Below, in pieces: positions 18,247 through 26,319 of a DNA stretch of 64,000 nucleotides (within the stretch, counting starts at the first letter, position 1; every line of letters begins with the position of its first letter). The notes under the pieces are model-generated. The model was not told where the DNA came from. It made no database searches and saw nothing but the letters and a program-made list of their open reading frames with translations. The position numbers were made by a program, and so were the translations under genes. This stretch comes from Aestuariimicrobium ganziense (lineage in GTDB: Bacteria > Actinomycetota > Actinomycetes > Propionibacteriales > Propionibacteriaceae): NCBI RefSeq assembly GCF_015352975.1, contig NZ_JACYIZ010000009.1, positions 62,001-126,000 on the forward strand. Direction: 5' to 3'.

Positions 18247-19373
18247 GGCCGCGGCAGACGGCTGCCGGTGTTGATCGCGGTCTCGTAGTGACCCACCAGC
18301 TGGGCGCAGATGGCCTCCCAGGTGCGTCCCTTCACCGTGGCGAGGGCGGCGGCCGAGAAGGCGGCGCGCTTGGCGTCGTCCCCGATCAGGTCGTCGACGT
18401 GGCGCCTGAGGCCCTCGAGGTCGCCCGGCTCGTAGAGCCACCCGGTGCGGGAGGGGTCGATCAGGTCGATCGGGCCGCCACGGCGCGGTGCCACCACCGG
18501 CAGCCCGCTGGCCATGCCCTCCTGGATGGTCTGGCCGAAGGTCTCGAGGTCGCCGGTGTGCACCAGCAGGTCGAAGCTGGCCAGCGCTCGCGCCAACTCT
18601 TCGCCACCCATGTGACCCAGGAACAGCGCGTTGGGCAGCGCCTTCTCCAACGACGCCCGCAGGGGGCCGTCCCCGATGATCACCAGTCGTGAGCCCGGCA
18701 CGTCGGCGACCGCGCGCAGGTCCTCAGCCCGCTTCTCGCTGGCGAGTCGTCCGAGGAAGCCGATGATCTTGGTGCCCTCGGGAGCCCACTCACGGCGCAG
18801 CGACTCGTCCCGCTTGCTGGCGTTGAACCGCACCTGGTCGACACCGCGCGCCCAGATGCCGACGCGGGGGACGCCCTGGCTGATCAGCTGGTCGCGGGCA
18901 TACGAGCTGGGGGCGAAGTTGAGCGTGCACAGCGAGTGCGCCTGACGCAGGCGCCGCCAGAACACCGGTTCCAGTTGCGGGAAGCCGTAGCGGGCGACGT
19001 AGGTGGCCAACTCTGTCTGGTAGATGCCGACCGCGGGGATGCCGAGTTCGGCCGAGGCCAGGGCGGCCTTGTACCCGAGTGCGAACGGGGCGGCGAGGTG
19101 GACGATGTCAGGGGCGTGCTCGTCGAGGATCTTGACCAGCGCGTTGGTGGTGGTCCCGACCACGCGGACGTCGGTGTAGACCGGCAGCGCGACCGAGGGT
19201 TGGGTGAGCACCGGGAAACCCATGTAGTGCTGTGGGGTGCGTCCACCGTCCTGTGGCGCGATCACGAAGGCGTCGTGCCCGGTGGCTCGCAGATGCTCCA
19301 GCATGCGGAGCACCGAGTTGGTGACCCCGTTGACCTGGGGGAGGAAGGACTCCGCCACGATGGCTACGCGCAC
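18222..19373 (-). CDS. mgtA: GT4 glycosyltransferase, MgtA-like alpha-mannosyltransferase
   Basis: The 383-residue GT-B fold enzyme closely resembles actinobacterial MgtA (GDP-mannose-dependent alpha-mannosyltransferase acting on glycolipid anchors). The N-terminus [28 protein letters not shown] is the family hallmark. The donor-binding half has [30 protein letters not shown], and an EX7E-type segment [21 protein letters not shown]. The GTG at 19373 is preferred because the conserved fold begins there; an in-frame ATG 31 codons upstream would add an unconserved tail. It probably works at the cytoplasmic face of the membrane. The exact acceptor lipid is inferred only. Confidence 0.8.
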   Translation of the reverse strand: MRVAIVAESFLPQVNGVTNSVLRMLEHLRATGHDAFVIAPQDGGRTPQHYMGFPVLTQPSVALPVYTDVRVVGTTTNALVKILDEHAPDIVHLAAPFALGYKAALASAELGIPAVGIYQTELATYVARYGFPQLEPVFWRRLRQAHSLCTLNFAPSSYARDQLISQGVPRVGIWARGVDQVRFNASKRDESLRREWAPEGTKIIGFLGRLASEKRAEDLRAVADVPGSRLVIIGDGPLRASLEKALPNALFLGHMGGEELARALASFDLLVHTGDLETFGQTIQEGMASGLPVVAPRRGGPIDLIDPSRTGWLYEPGDLEGLRRHVDDLIGDDAKRAAFSAAALATVKGRTWEAICAQLVGHYETAINTGSRLPRPQRSLLRL

Positions 19374-19524
19374 CTTTCCAGAGTAACTGCGCTCTGGTGA
19401 CTGGCTTGCATCGCGAAGCGCCACCGCACCCTGAACGTCGGGTGACGTCTTGGCGAACGGCAGCACGCTTCCATCGCTGACAAGGGGTGGCCTCGCCCAT
19501 TCACGAGGATCCTGTGCCGACTGG

Positions 19525-19530
19525 TAGAGT
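19525..19530 (+). promoter_or_regulatory. Candidate -10 box in the 320-base gap before the DEAD-box helicase
   Basis: TAGAGT inside CTGGTAGAGTGG resembles an actinobacterial -10 box, with TTCACG at 19500-19505 a weak -35 at 19-base spacing. It would give a leader of about 155 bases before ATG 19693, plausible for an autoregulated cold-shock type helicase. The rest of 19374-19692 shows no gene or clear hairpin. Confidence 0.35.
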
Positions 19531-19692
19531 GGTCAGTCGGTCTGGGCCCGACGCCTGGACCCCATGGCGAATCAGTTGCGTGGATGCGCGTCCGACAGGG
19601 ACGCGAGCAGATGTGGGCGACCAATTCGCATGACACCTTCCCTGCGATTTCCCGCACTGATGCGACCTGTTCGGTCGAGATTGAAGCCTGCA

Positions 19693-21888
19693 ATGAGCAA
19701 GTTCGACGCGCCCCGCGGCGCGAAGTCCGGTGGCCCCCGCCAAGGCGGCCCGAAGCGATCAACCAGCCGTCCGGCCAAGTCGCACAAGGCTGACGGCACC
19801 CCCAAGAAGCGGTGGAGCGCCAGCGAGCGCGCCGAGCGCGGTCACGACCCGCGCCGCCGTGGTGGTCAGCGCCGCGACGACGACACCAGGCGTCCGCGCG
19901 AAGAGCGTGCACCTCGCTGGGACGATGCCCGTCGCGAGAGCCGCGACCGTCACGAGGGCCGGGTCGAGGGACGTGACCGCCACGCCCAGGCCGGCGAGCG
20001 CCCCCGCAACCGTGACTGGATCAAGCGTGAGGAGCGTCAGTTCGCCGACCGCATCGAGCGCTCCGAGGACCGTTGGGGACGTGGCCCGCGCGAGGATCGT
20101 GCGCGTCGTGACGCCTGGGGTCGCGACGACCGGCCGCGCCGTGAGACCTGGGGGCGCCACGAGCGTCCGCGCCGTGACGAGCGGTCCAGCCGGGATGAAC
20201 GTCCCGGCCGTGACGACCGTCCCCGTCGTGACTGGGACGACCGTCCGCGGCGGGGCCGCGATGACCGCTTCTCGCACGACGATCGTCTTCGCCGTGACGA
20301 CCGGCACAGCCGTGACGATCGGTTCAGCCGGGCCGCCCAGTTCAACCGGGACGACCGGCCTCGTCGTGACGACCGTCCGCGCCGTGAGTGGGACGACCGT
20401 CCGCGGCGGGACCGCGACGACCGCTTCTCGCGCGATGATCGTGCGCGCCGTGACGACTGGGCCAACGACGAGGTCGAGCCCAGCGACACCATGGAGTGGA
20501 CCGAGACTGAGATCGATGATCTCGACCTGTCGGCGGTCAGTGACGAGGACGGCTTCGCCCGACTCGGCCTGCCCGAGCAGTTGGTGGCCGCGCTGACCGC
20601 GCAGGGCATCACCGACCCGTTCCCGATCCAGGCTGCGACCGTTCCGGTCGCGCTGACCGGGCGCGACGTGCTGGGCCGCGGACGCACCGGTTCGGGCAAG
20701 ACGCTGGCTTTCGGGCTGCCGATGCTCACCCGGATCGCCTCTCGCAACGGACACAAGAACTCACCGGCCGGCATGGTGCTGGTGCCCACCCGAGAGCTCG
20801 CCCTCCAGGTGGCCGACGTGTTGTCGCCGCTGGCCTCGACGTTGGGCCTGCACCTTGCCCTGGTTGCTGGTGGCATGAGCTACGGGCCGCAGATCAAGGC
20901 GTTCGACCGTGGCGTCGACATCGTGGTTGCCACCCCCGGCCGCCTGATCGACCTGCTCGAGCAGGGCGTCGCCGACCTCTCCAAGGTGCAGGTCACCGTG
21001 CTCGACGAGGCCGACCACATGGCCGACCTGGGCTTCATGCCCGCGGTCACCACCCTGCTCGACGCGGTGCCGACCGACGGTCAACGGATGCTGTTCTCGG
21101 CCACCCTCGACGGGGCGGTCGACCGGTTGGTGCGCCGTTACCTGCACGACCCCTCGCTGCACGAGGTCGACTCGAGCAAGGCCGCGGTCACCACCATGGA
21201 GCACCGCCTGCTGCTGGTCGCCCCGCACCACAAGAACGCCACCACCGCCGCCATCGCCAACCGCGAGGGTCGCACCGTGATCTTCGCCCGCACCCAGATG
21301 GGCGCCTCGCGGGTCGCCGAGCAGTTGCGTGAGGCCGGCGTGATGGCCGGTGCCCTGCACGGTGGGCTCACCCAGGGTGCCCGGGCCCGGATGCTGGCCG
21401 CGTTCAAGGCCGGCAGCGTGCCGGTCCTGGTCGCCACCGACGTTGCCGCGCGCGGCATCCACGTCGACGACGTCACCCTGGTGCTGCAGGTCGATCCGCC
21501 GATGAACTCCAAGGACTACCTGCACCGCGCCGGACGCACGGCTCGCGCCGGCGAGACCGGTGTGGTGGCCACGATTGTCCTGCCGCACCAGCGACGCCAG
21601 GTGCAGCGACTGGTCGGGGCTGCCGGGGTGCGCACCGAGCCGATCAAGCTCGAGCCGGACGATGAGCAGCTGTCCGAACTGACCGGCGCTCGTCCGGTCA
21701 CCGACGGGCCGATCGCCCAGGAGGACTTCGACGCGCTGATCGCCCCCAAGAAGAGCGTGCGGGTCGCCCGTCCCCGTCAGGCGCACGGTGGTCGTGGTCG
21801 TGGCGGGTTCGGACGCGGGGGATCCGGGCGTGGCGGCTTCGGTCGTGGGCGTGGGAACGAGCGTCCCCGCCGCGATTGGTCCAACTAG
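19693..21888 (+). CDS. DEAD-box ATP-dependent RNA helicase with charged R/D-rich N-terminus
   Basis: A 731-residue RNA helicase. Residues 1 to about 270 are extremely Arg/Asp-rich with repeated RDDRPRRD-like units and are probably disordered and RNA-binding. The core follows with a Q-motif region, GRGRTGSGKTLAFGLP (Walker A), PTRELALQV, TPGRLIDLL, VLDEADHMADLGF (DEAD box), FSATL, RTQMGASRVAEQL, VATDVAARGIHVDDV and HRAGRTARAG. The C-terminus has RGRGGFGRGGSGRGGFGRG, an RGG-like tail. ATG 19693 is chosen because the 43 codons upstream to an in-frame ATG at 19564 lack family character. Likely roles are ribosome assembly or mRNA turnover. Confidence 0.9.
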   Translation: MSKFDAPRGAKSGGPRQGGPKRSTSRPAKSHKADGTPKKRWSASERAERGHDPRRRGGQRRDDDTRRPREERAPRWDDARRESRDRHEGRVEGRDRHAQAGERPRNRDWIKREERQFADRIERSEDRWGRGPREDRARRDAWGRDDRPRRETWGRHERPRRDERSSRDERPGRDDRPRRDWDDRPRRGRDDRFSHDDRLRRDDRHSRDDRFSRAAQFNRDDRPRRDDRPRREWDDRPRRDRDDRFSRDDRARRDDWANDEVEPSDTMEWTETEIDDLDLSAVSDEDGFARLGLPEQLVAALTAQGITDPFPIQAATVPVALTGRDVLGRGRTGSGKTLAFGLPMLTRIASRNGHKNSPAGMVLVPTRELALQVADVLSPLASTLGLHLALVAGGMSYGPQIKAFDRGVDIVVATPGRLIDLLEQGVADLSKVQVTVLDEADHMADLGFMPAVTTLLDAVPTDGQRMLFSATLDGAVDRLVRRYLHDPSLHEVDSSKAAVTTMEHRLLLVAPHHKNATTAAIANREGRTVIFARTQMGASRVAEQLREAGVMAGALHGGLTQGARARMLAAFKAGSVPVLVATDVAARGIHVDDVTLVLQVDPPMNSKDYLHRAGRTARAGETGVVATIVLPHQRRQVQRLVGAAGVRTEPIKLEPDDEQLSELTGARPVTDGPIAQEDFDALIAPKKSVRVARPRQAHGGRGRGGFGRGGSGRGGFGRGRGNERPRRDWSN
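20090..20460 (+). repeat. Degenerate in-gene repeats coding R/D-rich units
   Basis: Within the helicase gene, imperfect copies of CGTGACGACCGTCCGCGCCG-like sequence recur many times, including near-duplicate blocks around 20225-20290 and 20365-20430. They encode DDRPRRDWDDRPRRGRDDRFS-type units in the N-terminal tail. Expansion by slippage or unequal exchange is likely, so the copy number may vary among strains. Confidence 0.7.
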
Positions 21889-21899
21889 AGTTGTCGGCT

Positions 21900-22871
21900 G
21901 TGATCGACGCAGTGGGGGACGAAGCCGTGGTGGAACTGCGCGTGGCCGAACTGGCTGACGCGCCCACCATGCTGCGCCTGATCCATGCGGCCTTCGCGGC
22001 GCGTCCCCCGGTCGACCCGCCGGCAGCTGCTCTGTCCGAAACGTTGGCCGACATCGAGGCACACTTGGTCGAGGGCTACGGGGTGGTCGCCGACGTCGAC
22101 GGCGTTCCCGCGGGAACGCTGCTGCTCACCCCTCGCGCCGATGGGGTGGTCTACATGCACCGGGTCTCGGTGCATCCCGACCACCGTCAGGCCGGACTGG
22201 CCGCGGCGATGGTGCGAGGGGCGGCCGAACTCGCCGCTGACCTCGACGCCCGCTGGATCGAACTGCTCTGCCGACGCGAGTTCCCCCAGACCCTGCGCTG
22301 GTGGCAACGGCACGGTTTCACCATCGACCGCGAGGACGACCTGGGCCACATCCTTCGTCGACGACTGCCGGTGCGGGTCGAGGTGCCGACCGCCGACGAC
22401 ATGCACCGCCTGGGCGCCTCGCTGGCCGGTCTGCTGCGCGCCGGTGACCTGGTCATCGCCACCGGTGAACTCGGTGCCGGCAAGACCACCCTGACCCAGG
22501 GCCTGGGCGAGGGCCTGCAGGTCGACGGGCCGATCATCTCGCCCACCTTCGTGCTGTCGCGCATCCATCCCTCGCGGGTGGGTGGGCCCGGTCTGGTGCA
22601 CGTCGACGCCTATCGGCTGGGATCTGCTGCCGAACTCGAGGACCTCGACCTGGACGCCTCGCTCGCCGACTCGGTCACCCTGGTCGAGTGGGGTGCCGGA
22701 CTCGCCGAGGGTCTGAGCAGCGATCGACTCGAGGTCGACATCCGCCGTGATGCCGACAGGGGCGACACGACCGGTGAGGACGAGGGTCGACAGGTCTACG
22801 TGGTCGGCGTCGGGCCGCGCTGGGCGACGGTCGACCTGGGTGTGCTCGCGGTCGAGGGAGCGACACGATGA
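21900..22871 (+). CDS. tsaE: GNAT acetyltransferase-TsaE fusion
   Basis: A two-domain protein. The N-terminal part (about 150 residues) is a GNAT acetyltransferase (VAELADAPTMLRLIHAAF; YMHRVSVHPDHRQAGLAAAM is the acetyl-CoA motif A; WWQRHGFTI). The C-terminal part (about 165 residues) is TsaE, the ATPase of the tRNA t6A37 complex, with Walker A TGELGAGKTTLTQGLGEGL and SPTFVLSRIH, HVDAYRL and LVEWGAGLAEGL. The start is uncertain: GTG 21900, 21912, 21927 and 21930 are all in frame, and GGGGGA just before 21927 favours a later one. Followed by tsaB with an ATGA overlap. The GNAT substrate is unknown. Confidence 0.85.
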   Translation: MIDAVGDEAVVELRVAELADAPTMLRLIHAAFAARPPVDPPAAALSETLADIEAHLVEGYGVVADVDGVPAGTLLLTPRADGVVYMHRVSVHPDHRQAGLAAAMVRGAAELAADLDARWIELLCRREFPQTLRWWQRHGFTIDREDDLGHILRRRLPVRVEVPTADDMHRLGASLAGLLRAGDLVIATGELGAGKTTLTQGLGEGLQVDGPIISPTFVLSRIHPSRVGGPGLVHVDAYRLGSAAELEDLDLDASLADSVTLVEWGAGLAEGLSSDRLEVDIRRDADRGDTTGEDEGRQVYVVGVGPRWATVDLGVLAVEGATR

Positions 22872-23530
22872 CCTGGACGCTCGCCATCGACACCGCCACC
22901 GTGGTCTGCGTCGGACTCAGCAACGGCAACGACACCTGGCGCGCACGGCTCGACGACAGCCGAGCCCACGCCGAGCAGCTGACCCCCTTGCTCAACCAGG
23001 TCTGCGCCGAGGCAGGCATCACCCTGCGCGAGCTCGACCGGATAGCGGTCGGCGTCGGACCGGGGCCGTTCACCGGCCTTCGGGTCGGGGTGGTGACCGG
23101 ACTCACCCTCGCCAGCCTGGGACGCGTCCCGGTCACCGGGGTGAGCTCTCTCGACGTCGTCGCCCGGCAGTACGTCACCTCGTCCGAACCGCCGACCGGG
23201 GAGTTCGTCGCCGCGCTGGACGCCCGCCGCAAGGAGCTCTACTGGTCGCACCACCGTGCTGACGGCAGCCGGAGCGGTGAGCCGCAGGTGAGCACCTACG
23301 ACCAGCTGCCCGACCTGCCGGTGACCGGGCCGGGCGCCCTGGTGCACCCCGGTGGGATCACCGTGGTGGGGCCGACCGCCCTCGATGCCGGCGTGCTCGC
23401 TCGCGACCTCGACCTGTTGCCCGACTCCGGCACCGAACCGCTCTACCTGCGCAAGCCCGATGCGGAGGTTCCCGTGGCGCGGAAGTCGACCGTGCTGCAG
23501 CCACGACTGGGGTTGAGGAGGCGGCCGTGA
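22868..23530 (+). CDS. tsaB: tRNA threonylcarbamoyladenosine biosynthesis protein TsaB
   Basis: The 220-residue ASKHA-fold protein is the partner and scaffold of TsaD in t6A37 synthesis of tRNAs reading ANN codons. TLAIDTATVVCVGLS at the start, HAEQLTPLL, GVGPGPFTGLRVGVVTGLTLA and ALDARRKELYW are the family motifs. It lacks the full metal-binding HxxxH of TsaD, as expected. The ATG overlaps the tsaE stop and its stop overlaps rimI (GTGA). The four genes form one operon. Confidence 0.92.
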   Translation: MTWTLAIDTATVVCVGLSNGNDTWRARLDDSRAHAEQLTPLLNQVCAEAGITLRELDRIAVGVGPGPFTGLRVGVVTGLTLASLGRVPVTGVSSLDVVARQYVTSSEPPTGEFVAALDARRKELYWSHHRADGSRSGEPQVSTYDQLPDLPVTGPGALVHPGGITVVGPTALDAGVLARDLDLLPDSGTEPLYLRKPDAEVPVARKSTVLQPRLGLRRRP

Positions 23531-23988
23531 CCGACACGATCACCGTTCGTCGGGCCACCATCGACGACCTGGACGACCTCGCCGCCATCGACCGTGCCGG
23601 CTTCGAGGAGCGGGAGCAGTGGTCGCGCCAGGCCTGGGCGGACGAACTCGCCGCGGCTGACCGGGTGGTGCTGGTCGCCCGTGACACCGAGGGGTTGGCA
23701 GGGGCGATCTCCATCGCCCGCCAGTTCGACACCGTCGACCTGCTGCGCGTGGTTGTCGCCCAGCGATCGCGTCGTCGCCGCCTGGGCGAGCGGCTCGTCC
23801 ACGAAGCGGTCTGGCACGTGCGCGACGCCGACCGGGTGCTGCTCGAGGTGCGCCACGACAACGCGGCGGCGCTGATGCTGTACGCGAGGCTGGGCTTTCG
23901 TGCCATCGATCGGCGCCCTGACTACTACGGCCCCGGCCTGCACGCGGTCGTCATGCAGTCCGACCTTCCCTGGGAGGCGCTGTCATGA
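23527..23988 (+). CDS. rimI: Ribosomal protein S18-alanine N-acetyltransferase RimI-like
   Basis: A 153-residue single-domain GNAT protein. It begins [21 protein letters not shown]. The acetyl-CoA motif has drifted but is recognisable ([20 protein letters not shown]), and [20 protein letters not shown] and [15 protein letters not shown] are typical of RimI. The genomic position between tsaB and tsaD is the classical RimI place. The GTG at 23527 overlaps the tsaB stop. It may acetylate N-termini of S18 or other proteins; the substrate is inferred from family and position. Confidence 0.85.
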   Translation: MTDTITVRRATIDDLDDLAAIDRAGFEEREQWSRQAWADELAAADRVVLVARDTEGLAGAISIARQFDTVDLLRVVVAQRSRRRRLGERLVHEAVWHVRDADRVLLEVRHDNAAALMLYARLGFRAIDRRPDYYGPGLHAVVMQSDLPWEALS

Positions 23989-24020
23989 ATGATGTCGCTG
24001 TCATGAATGATGTCGCTGTG
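23985..24020 (+). repeat. 18-base tandem duplication at the tsaD start codon
   Basis: ATGAATGATGTCGCTGTC occurs at 23985-24002 and again, with one change, at 24003-24020. A decayed third copy (ACGAACGATGTGGTC) follows. Each full unit supplies an in-frame ATG, and the first overlaps the rimI stop as ATGA. It adds MNDVAV twice to the protein before the conserved domain. Confidence 0.9.
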
Positions 24021-25082
24021 ACGAACGATGTGGTCGGCTCCACCGGACCGCTGGTGCTGGGCATCGAGTCATCGTGCGACGAAACCGGTGTCGGAATCGT
24101 GCGTGGCAACACCCTGCTCGCCAACGAGGTGGCCAGTTCGGTCGATCAGCACGTCCGCTTCGGCGGGGTGGTGCCCGAGGTGGCCAGCCGGGCCCATCTC
24201 GAAGCGATGGTGCCGACCCTGGAACGGGCCTGCGCCGCCGCCGACGTCGACCTGTCGGAACTCGACGGCATCGCCGTCACCGCCGGACCTGGCCTGATGG
24301 GGGCCCTGGTGGTCGGGCTGTCGAGCGCCAAGGCCTTGGCCTCGTACCTGGGCAAGGCGCTGTATGGGGTCAACCACCTGGTCGGACACGTCGCGGTCGA
24401 CCTGCTCGACCACGGCGACCTGCCCACCCCGTGTGTGGCGCTGTTGGTCTCGGGTGGGCACACCCAGTTGCTGCTGGTGGGCGACATTGCCACAGACATC
24501 ACCGAGATCGGGTCCACCATCGACGACGCCGCTGGTGAGGCCTACGACAAGGTGGCCCGCCTGCTTGATCTGAGCTACCCCGGCGGTCCGATCATCGACC
24601 GACTGGCGGCCGAGGGTGATCCCAAGGCGATCCGTTTCCCGCGGGGGCTGACTGCCCGGCACGACCTGGAGCGCCACCGCTTCGACTTCTCGTTCTCCGG
24701 CCTGAAGACGGCTGTGGCCCGCTGGGTCGAGACCGAACGGCGTGACGGACGAGAGGTGCCCGTCGCCGACGTCTGCGCCAGCTTCCAGGAGGCGGTCTGC
24801 GACGTGCTCACCGCCAAGACCGTGGACGCAGCGCTCGAGCACGGCGTCAAGCACGTGCTGATCGGCGGGGGAGTGGCGGCCAACTCGCGGCTGCGATCCC
24901 TGCTCGAGGAGCGCACCGCGTCGGCCGGCCTGCAACTGCGGCGGCCTCGCCCGGGTCTGTGCACCGACAACGGCGCGATGATCGCTGCCGTGGGCACCCA
25001 GGTGATCAAGGCAGGGCTTCGTCCCAGCTCGATGGACATCGGCGCCAACTCGGGCCTGCCGGTCTCAACAGTCTTGGTCTGA
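23985..25082 (+). CDS. tsaD: tRNA N6-threonylcarbamoyladenosine synthase TsaD
   Basis: The 365-residue catalytic subunit transfers threonylcarbamoyl from TC-AMP to A37 of tRNA. Core motifs are [58 protein letters not shown] (HxxxH metal site), [38 protein letters not shown] and [12 protein letters not shown]. The first 20 or so residues come from an 18-base duplication and are unlikely to be conserved. ATG 23985, coupled to rimI, or ATG 24003 may start translation. Confidence 0.95.
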   Translation: MNDVAVMNDVAVTNDVVGSTGPLVLGIESSCDETGVGIVRGNTLLANEVASSVDQHVRFGGVVPEVASRAHLEAMVPTLERACAAADVDLSELDGIAVTAGPGLMGALVVGLSSAKALASYLGKALYGVNHLVGHVAVDLLDHGDLPTPCVALLVSGGHTQLLLVGDIATDITEIGSTIDDAAGEAYDKVARLLDLSYPGGPIIDRLAAEGDPKAIRFPRGLTARHDLERHRFDFSFSGLKTAVARWVETERRDGREVPVADVCASFQEAVCDVLTAKTVDAALEHGVKHVLIGGGVAANSRLRSLLEERTASAGLQLRRPRPGLCTDNGAMIAAVGTQVIKAGLRPSSMDIGANSGLPVSTVLV

Positions 25083-25087
25083 CGTCC

Positions 25088-25122
25088 TTGTGGACTGCTC
25101 CGCATGGCGGAGCAGTCCACAA
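25088..25122. terminator. Perfect 16-bp hairpin after tsaD
   Basis: TTGTGGACTGCTCCGC and its exact complement are separated by ATG, 5 bases after the tsaD stop. There is no T-tract. It probably ends the tsa transcript and could act in both directions against the convergent Nudix gene. Confidence 0.65.
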
Positions 25123-25188
25123 CGAACGCTCAGACGTCGGTCGAGGAGCCAAGAGCCAGCGCCAGCGCCAGCGAGGTCCTGAGATCTG

Positions 25189-25268
25189 CGCTGCTGAGAT
25201 GTCGTCGCCGGCGCGGCCAACCGCTCCCGCAGAGGGTTGGTGCCGCAATCCACGACATTTCAGCGGCG
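25189..25268. repeat. Nested imperfect inverted repeat
   Basis: Arms 25189-25206 and 25251-25268 pair at 15 of 18 positions. An inner CCAACC/GGTTGG pair (25217-25222 and 25235-25240) sits in the loop. It lies immediately 3' of the convergent Nudix gene (stop at 25279), so it may be that gene's terminator. Confidence 0.5.
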
Positions 25269-25278
25269 AGGGCAGCGC

Positions 25279-25752
25279 TCAGTTCACGTCGCCCAACCAC
25301 AGCGGCCGGGTCGCCGGGTCTTCGAGCAGCCAGGTCGCCAGCCGCTGCGGATAGAACGGTGACCCGACCAACTCCGAGAGCGGCACCCAGCGCACCTCGG
25401 TCTGGGCCGTGTCCACCGCGGGCGGCTCGTCAGGCTGGTCGTCCAGAAGCTCGCACCAGAACCACAACTCGGTCTGCTGGAAGCTCGAGTCCCAGGCGAA
25501 GTGGTTGGCGCCGATGTAGTCACGTCCGCAGGCCAGGTCGCCCACGCGCACCCGGTAACCGGTCTCCTCGAACACCTCGCGGGTGGCGTTGTCGACCTTC
25601 GACTCACCGAACTCCTGACCACCGCCCGGGGTCAACCACCACTCGCCCTCCCGGTCGTGCAGCACGGTCACCAACAGGTGCCCGTCGCGCACCACCAGAC
25701 CACGCGTCGCAGCCCGTACCCGGCCCGCCGGGGCGTCCATCGTGTCGACCAT
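25279..25752 (-). CDS. Nudix hydrolase
   Basis: A 157-residue single-domain Nudix hydrolase. The Nudix box is complete: GGGQEFGESKVDNATREVFEETGYR fits G-x5-E-x7-REUXEEXGU (about residues 43-67), so it should cleave nucleoside-diphosphate-X compounds with Mg2+. The N-terminus VRAATRGLVVRDGHLLVTVLH and the acidic C-terminal region are ordinary. It is convergent with tsaD. The substrate cannot be told from sequence alone. ATG 25752 is followed by another ATG four codons later (MVDTM). Confidence 0.85.
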   Translation of the reverse strand: MVDTMDAPAGRVRAATRGLVVRDGHLLVTVLHDREGEWWLTPGGGQEFGESKVDNATREVFEETGYRVRVGDLACGRDYIGANHFAWDSSFQQTELWFWCELLDDQPDEPPAVDTAQTEVRWVPLSELVGSPFYPQRLATWLLEDPATRPLWLGDVN

Positions 25753-25787
25753 GGCGCCACCCTAGATGACGTCAGACGGGGGACGAC

Positions 25788-25793
25788 TAGCCT
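25788..25793 (+). promoter_or_regulatory. Candidate -10 box of a leaderless Nudix gene
   Basis: TAGCCT followed by a 7-base spacer to the GTG at 25801. Same arrangement as at acpS, aroQ and guaA. Confidence 0.4.
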
Positions 25794-25800
25794 GACCAGC

Positions 25801-26319
25801 GTGATCACGCCCATCCTCACCACGTTGGCCTTCGTCCTCCACCCCGACGGCGAGCGGGTGCTGATGTGCCACCGCATCGGGCGTGAGGACGACCAGCAGC
25901 TCGGCAAGTACAACGGTCTGGGTGGCAAGGTCGAGCGCGACGAGGACGTGGTGGCCTGCATCCGACGCGAACTGCTCGAGGAGGCCGGCATCGTCGCCAC
26001 CCGGATGCGGTTGCGCGGAACGGTCAGCTGGCCGGGTTTCGGCACCGACGGCTCCGACCACTTCGGCCTGGTCTTCGTGGTGGACGCCTTCGAGGGCACC
26101 CCGCCCGAACGCAACGAGGAAGGTCCGCTCACCTGGGAGCGGATCGACTCGCTCGACCAACTGCCGATGTGGGAGGGCGATCGGTACTTCATGCCGCTGG
26201 TCTTCGACGACTCGGTGCCCCAGTTCCACGGTGTGCTGCCCTACGTCGACGCAAGACCCACCGGCTGGTCAGTGTCCGTGATTGGCTTGGACCATGACCG
26301 ACACAATCTCCCGCGTTGA
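25801..26319 (+). CDS. Nudix hydrolase, MutT/8-oxo-dGTPase-like
   Basis: A 172-residue Nudix protein of the MTH1/MutT-like group. The box GGKVERDEDVVACIRRELLEEAG matches G-x5-E-x7-RELxEEAG, and TTLAFVLHPDGERVLMCHRIG with KYNGLGGKVE resembles 8-oxo-dGTP diphosphatases. The C-terminal GDRYFMPLVFDD and PQFHGVLPY fit the same group. The GTG at 25801 has a -10 like box 7 bases upstream. Its 3' end overlaps the next gene's start by 26 bases in another frame. Role in cleaning oxidised nucleotides is inferred from subfamily resemblance. Confidence 0.82.
   Translation: MITPILTTLAFVLHPDGERVLMCHRIGREDDQQLGKYNGLGGKVERDEDVVACIRRELLEEAGIVATRMRLRGTVSWPGFGTDGSDHFGLVFVVDAFEGTPPERNEEGPLTWERIDSLDQLPMWEGDRYFMPLVFDDSVPQFHGVLPYVDARPTGWSVSVIGLDHDRHNLPR

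Noticed and set aside
19564..19692. N-terminal extension of the DEAD-box helicase to ATG 19564
   Set aside because: The 43 codons lack helicase-tail composition and would consume the likely promoter and leader. ATG 19693 is the sensible start.
21876..21899. TTG start of the GNAT-TsaE gene overlapping the helicase stop
   Set aside because: No ribosome site is present and the sequence before GTG 21900 is not conserved-looking; later GTG codons are better.
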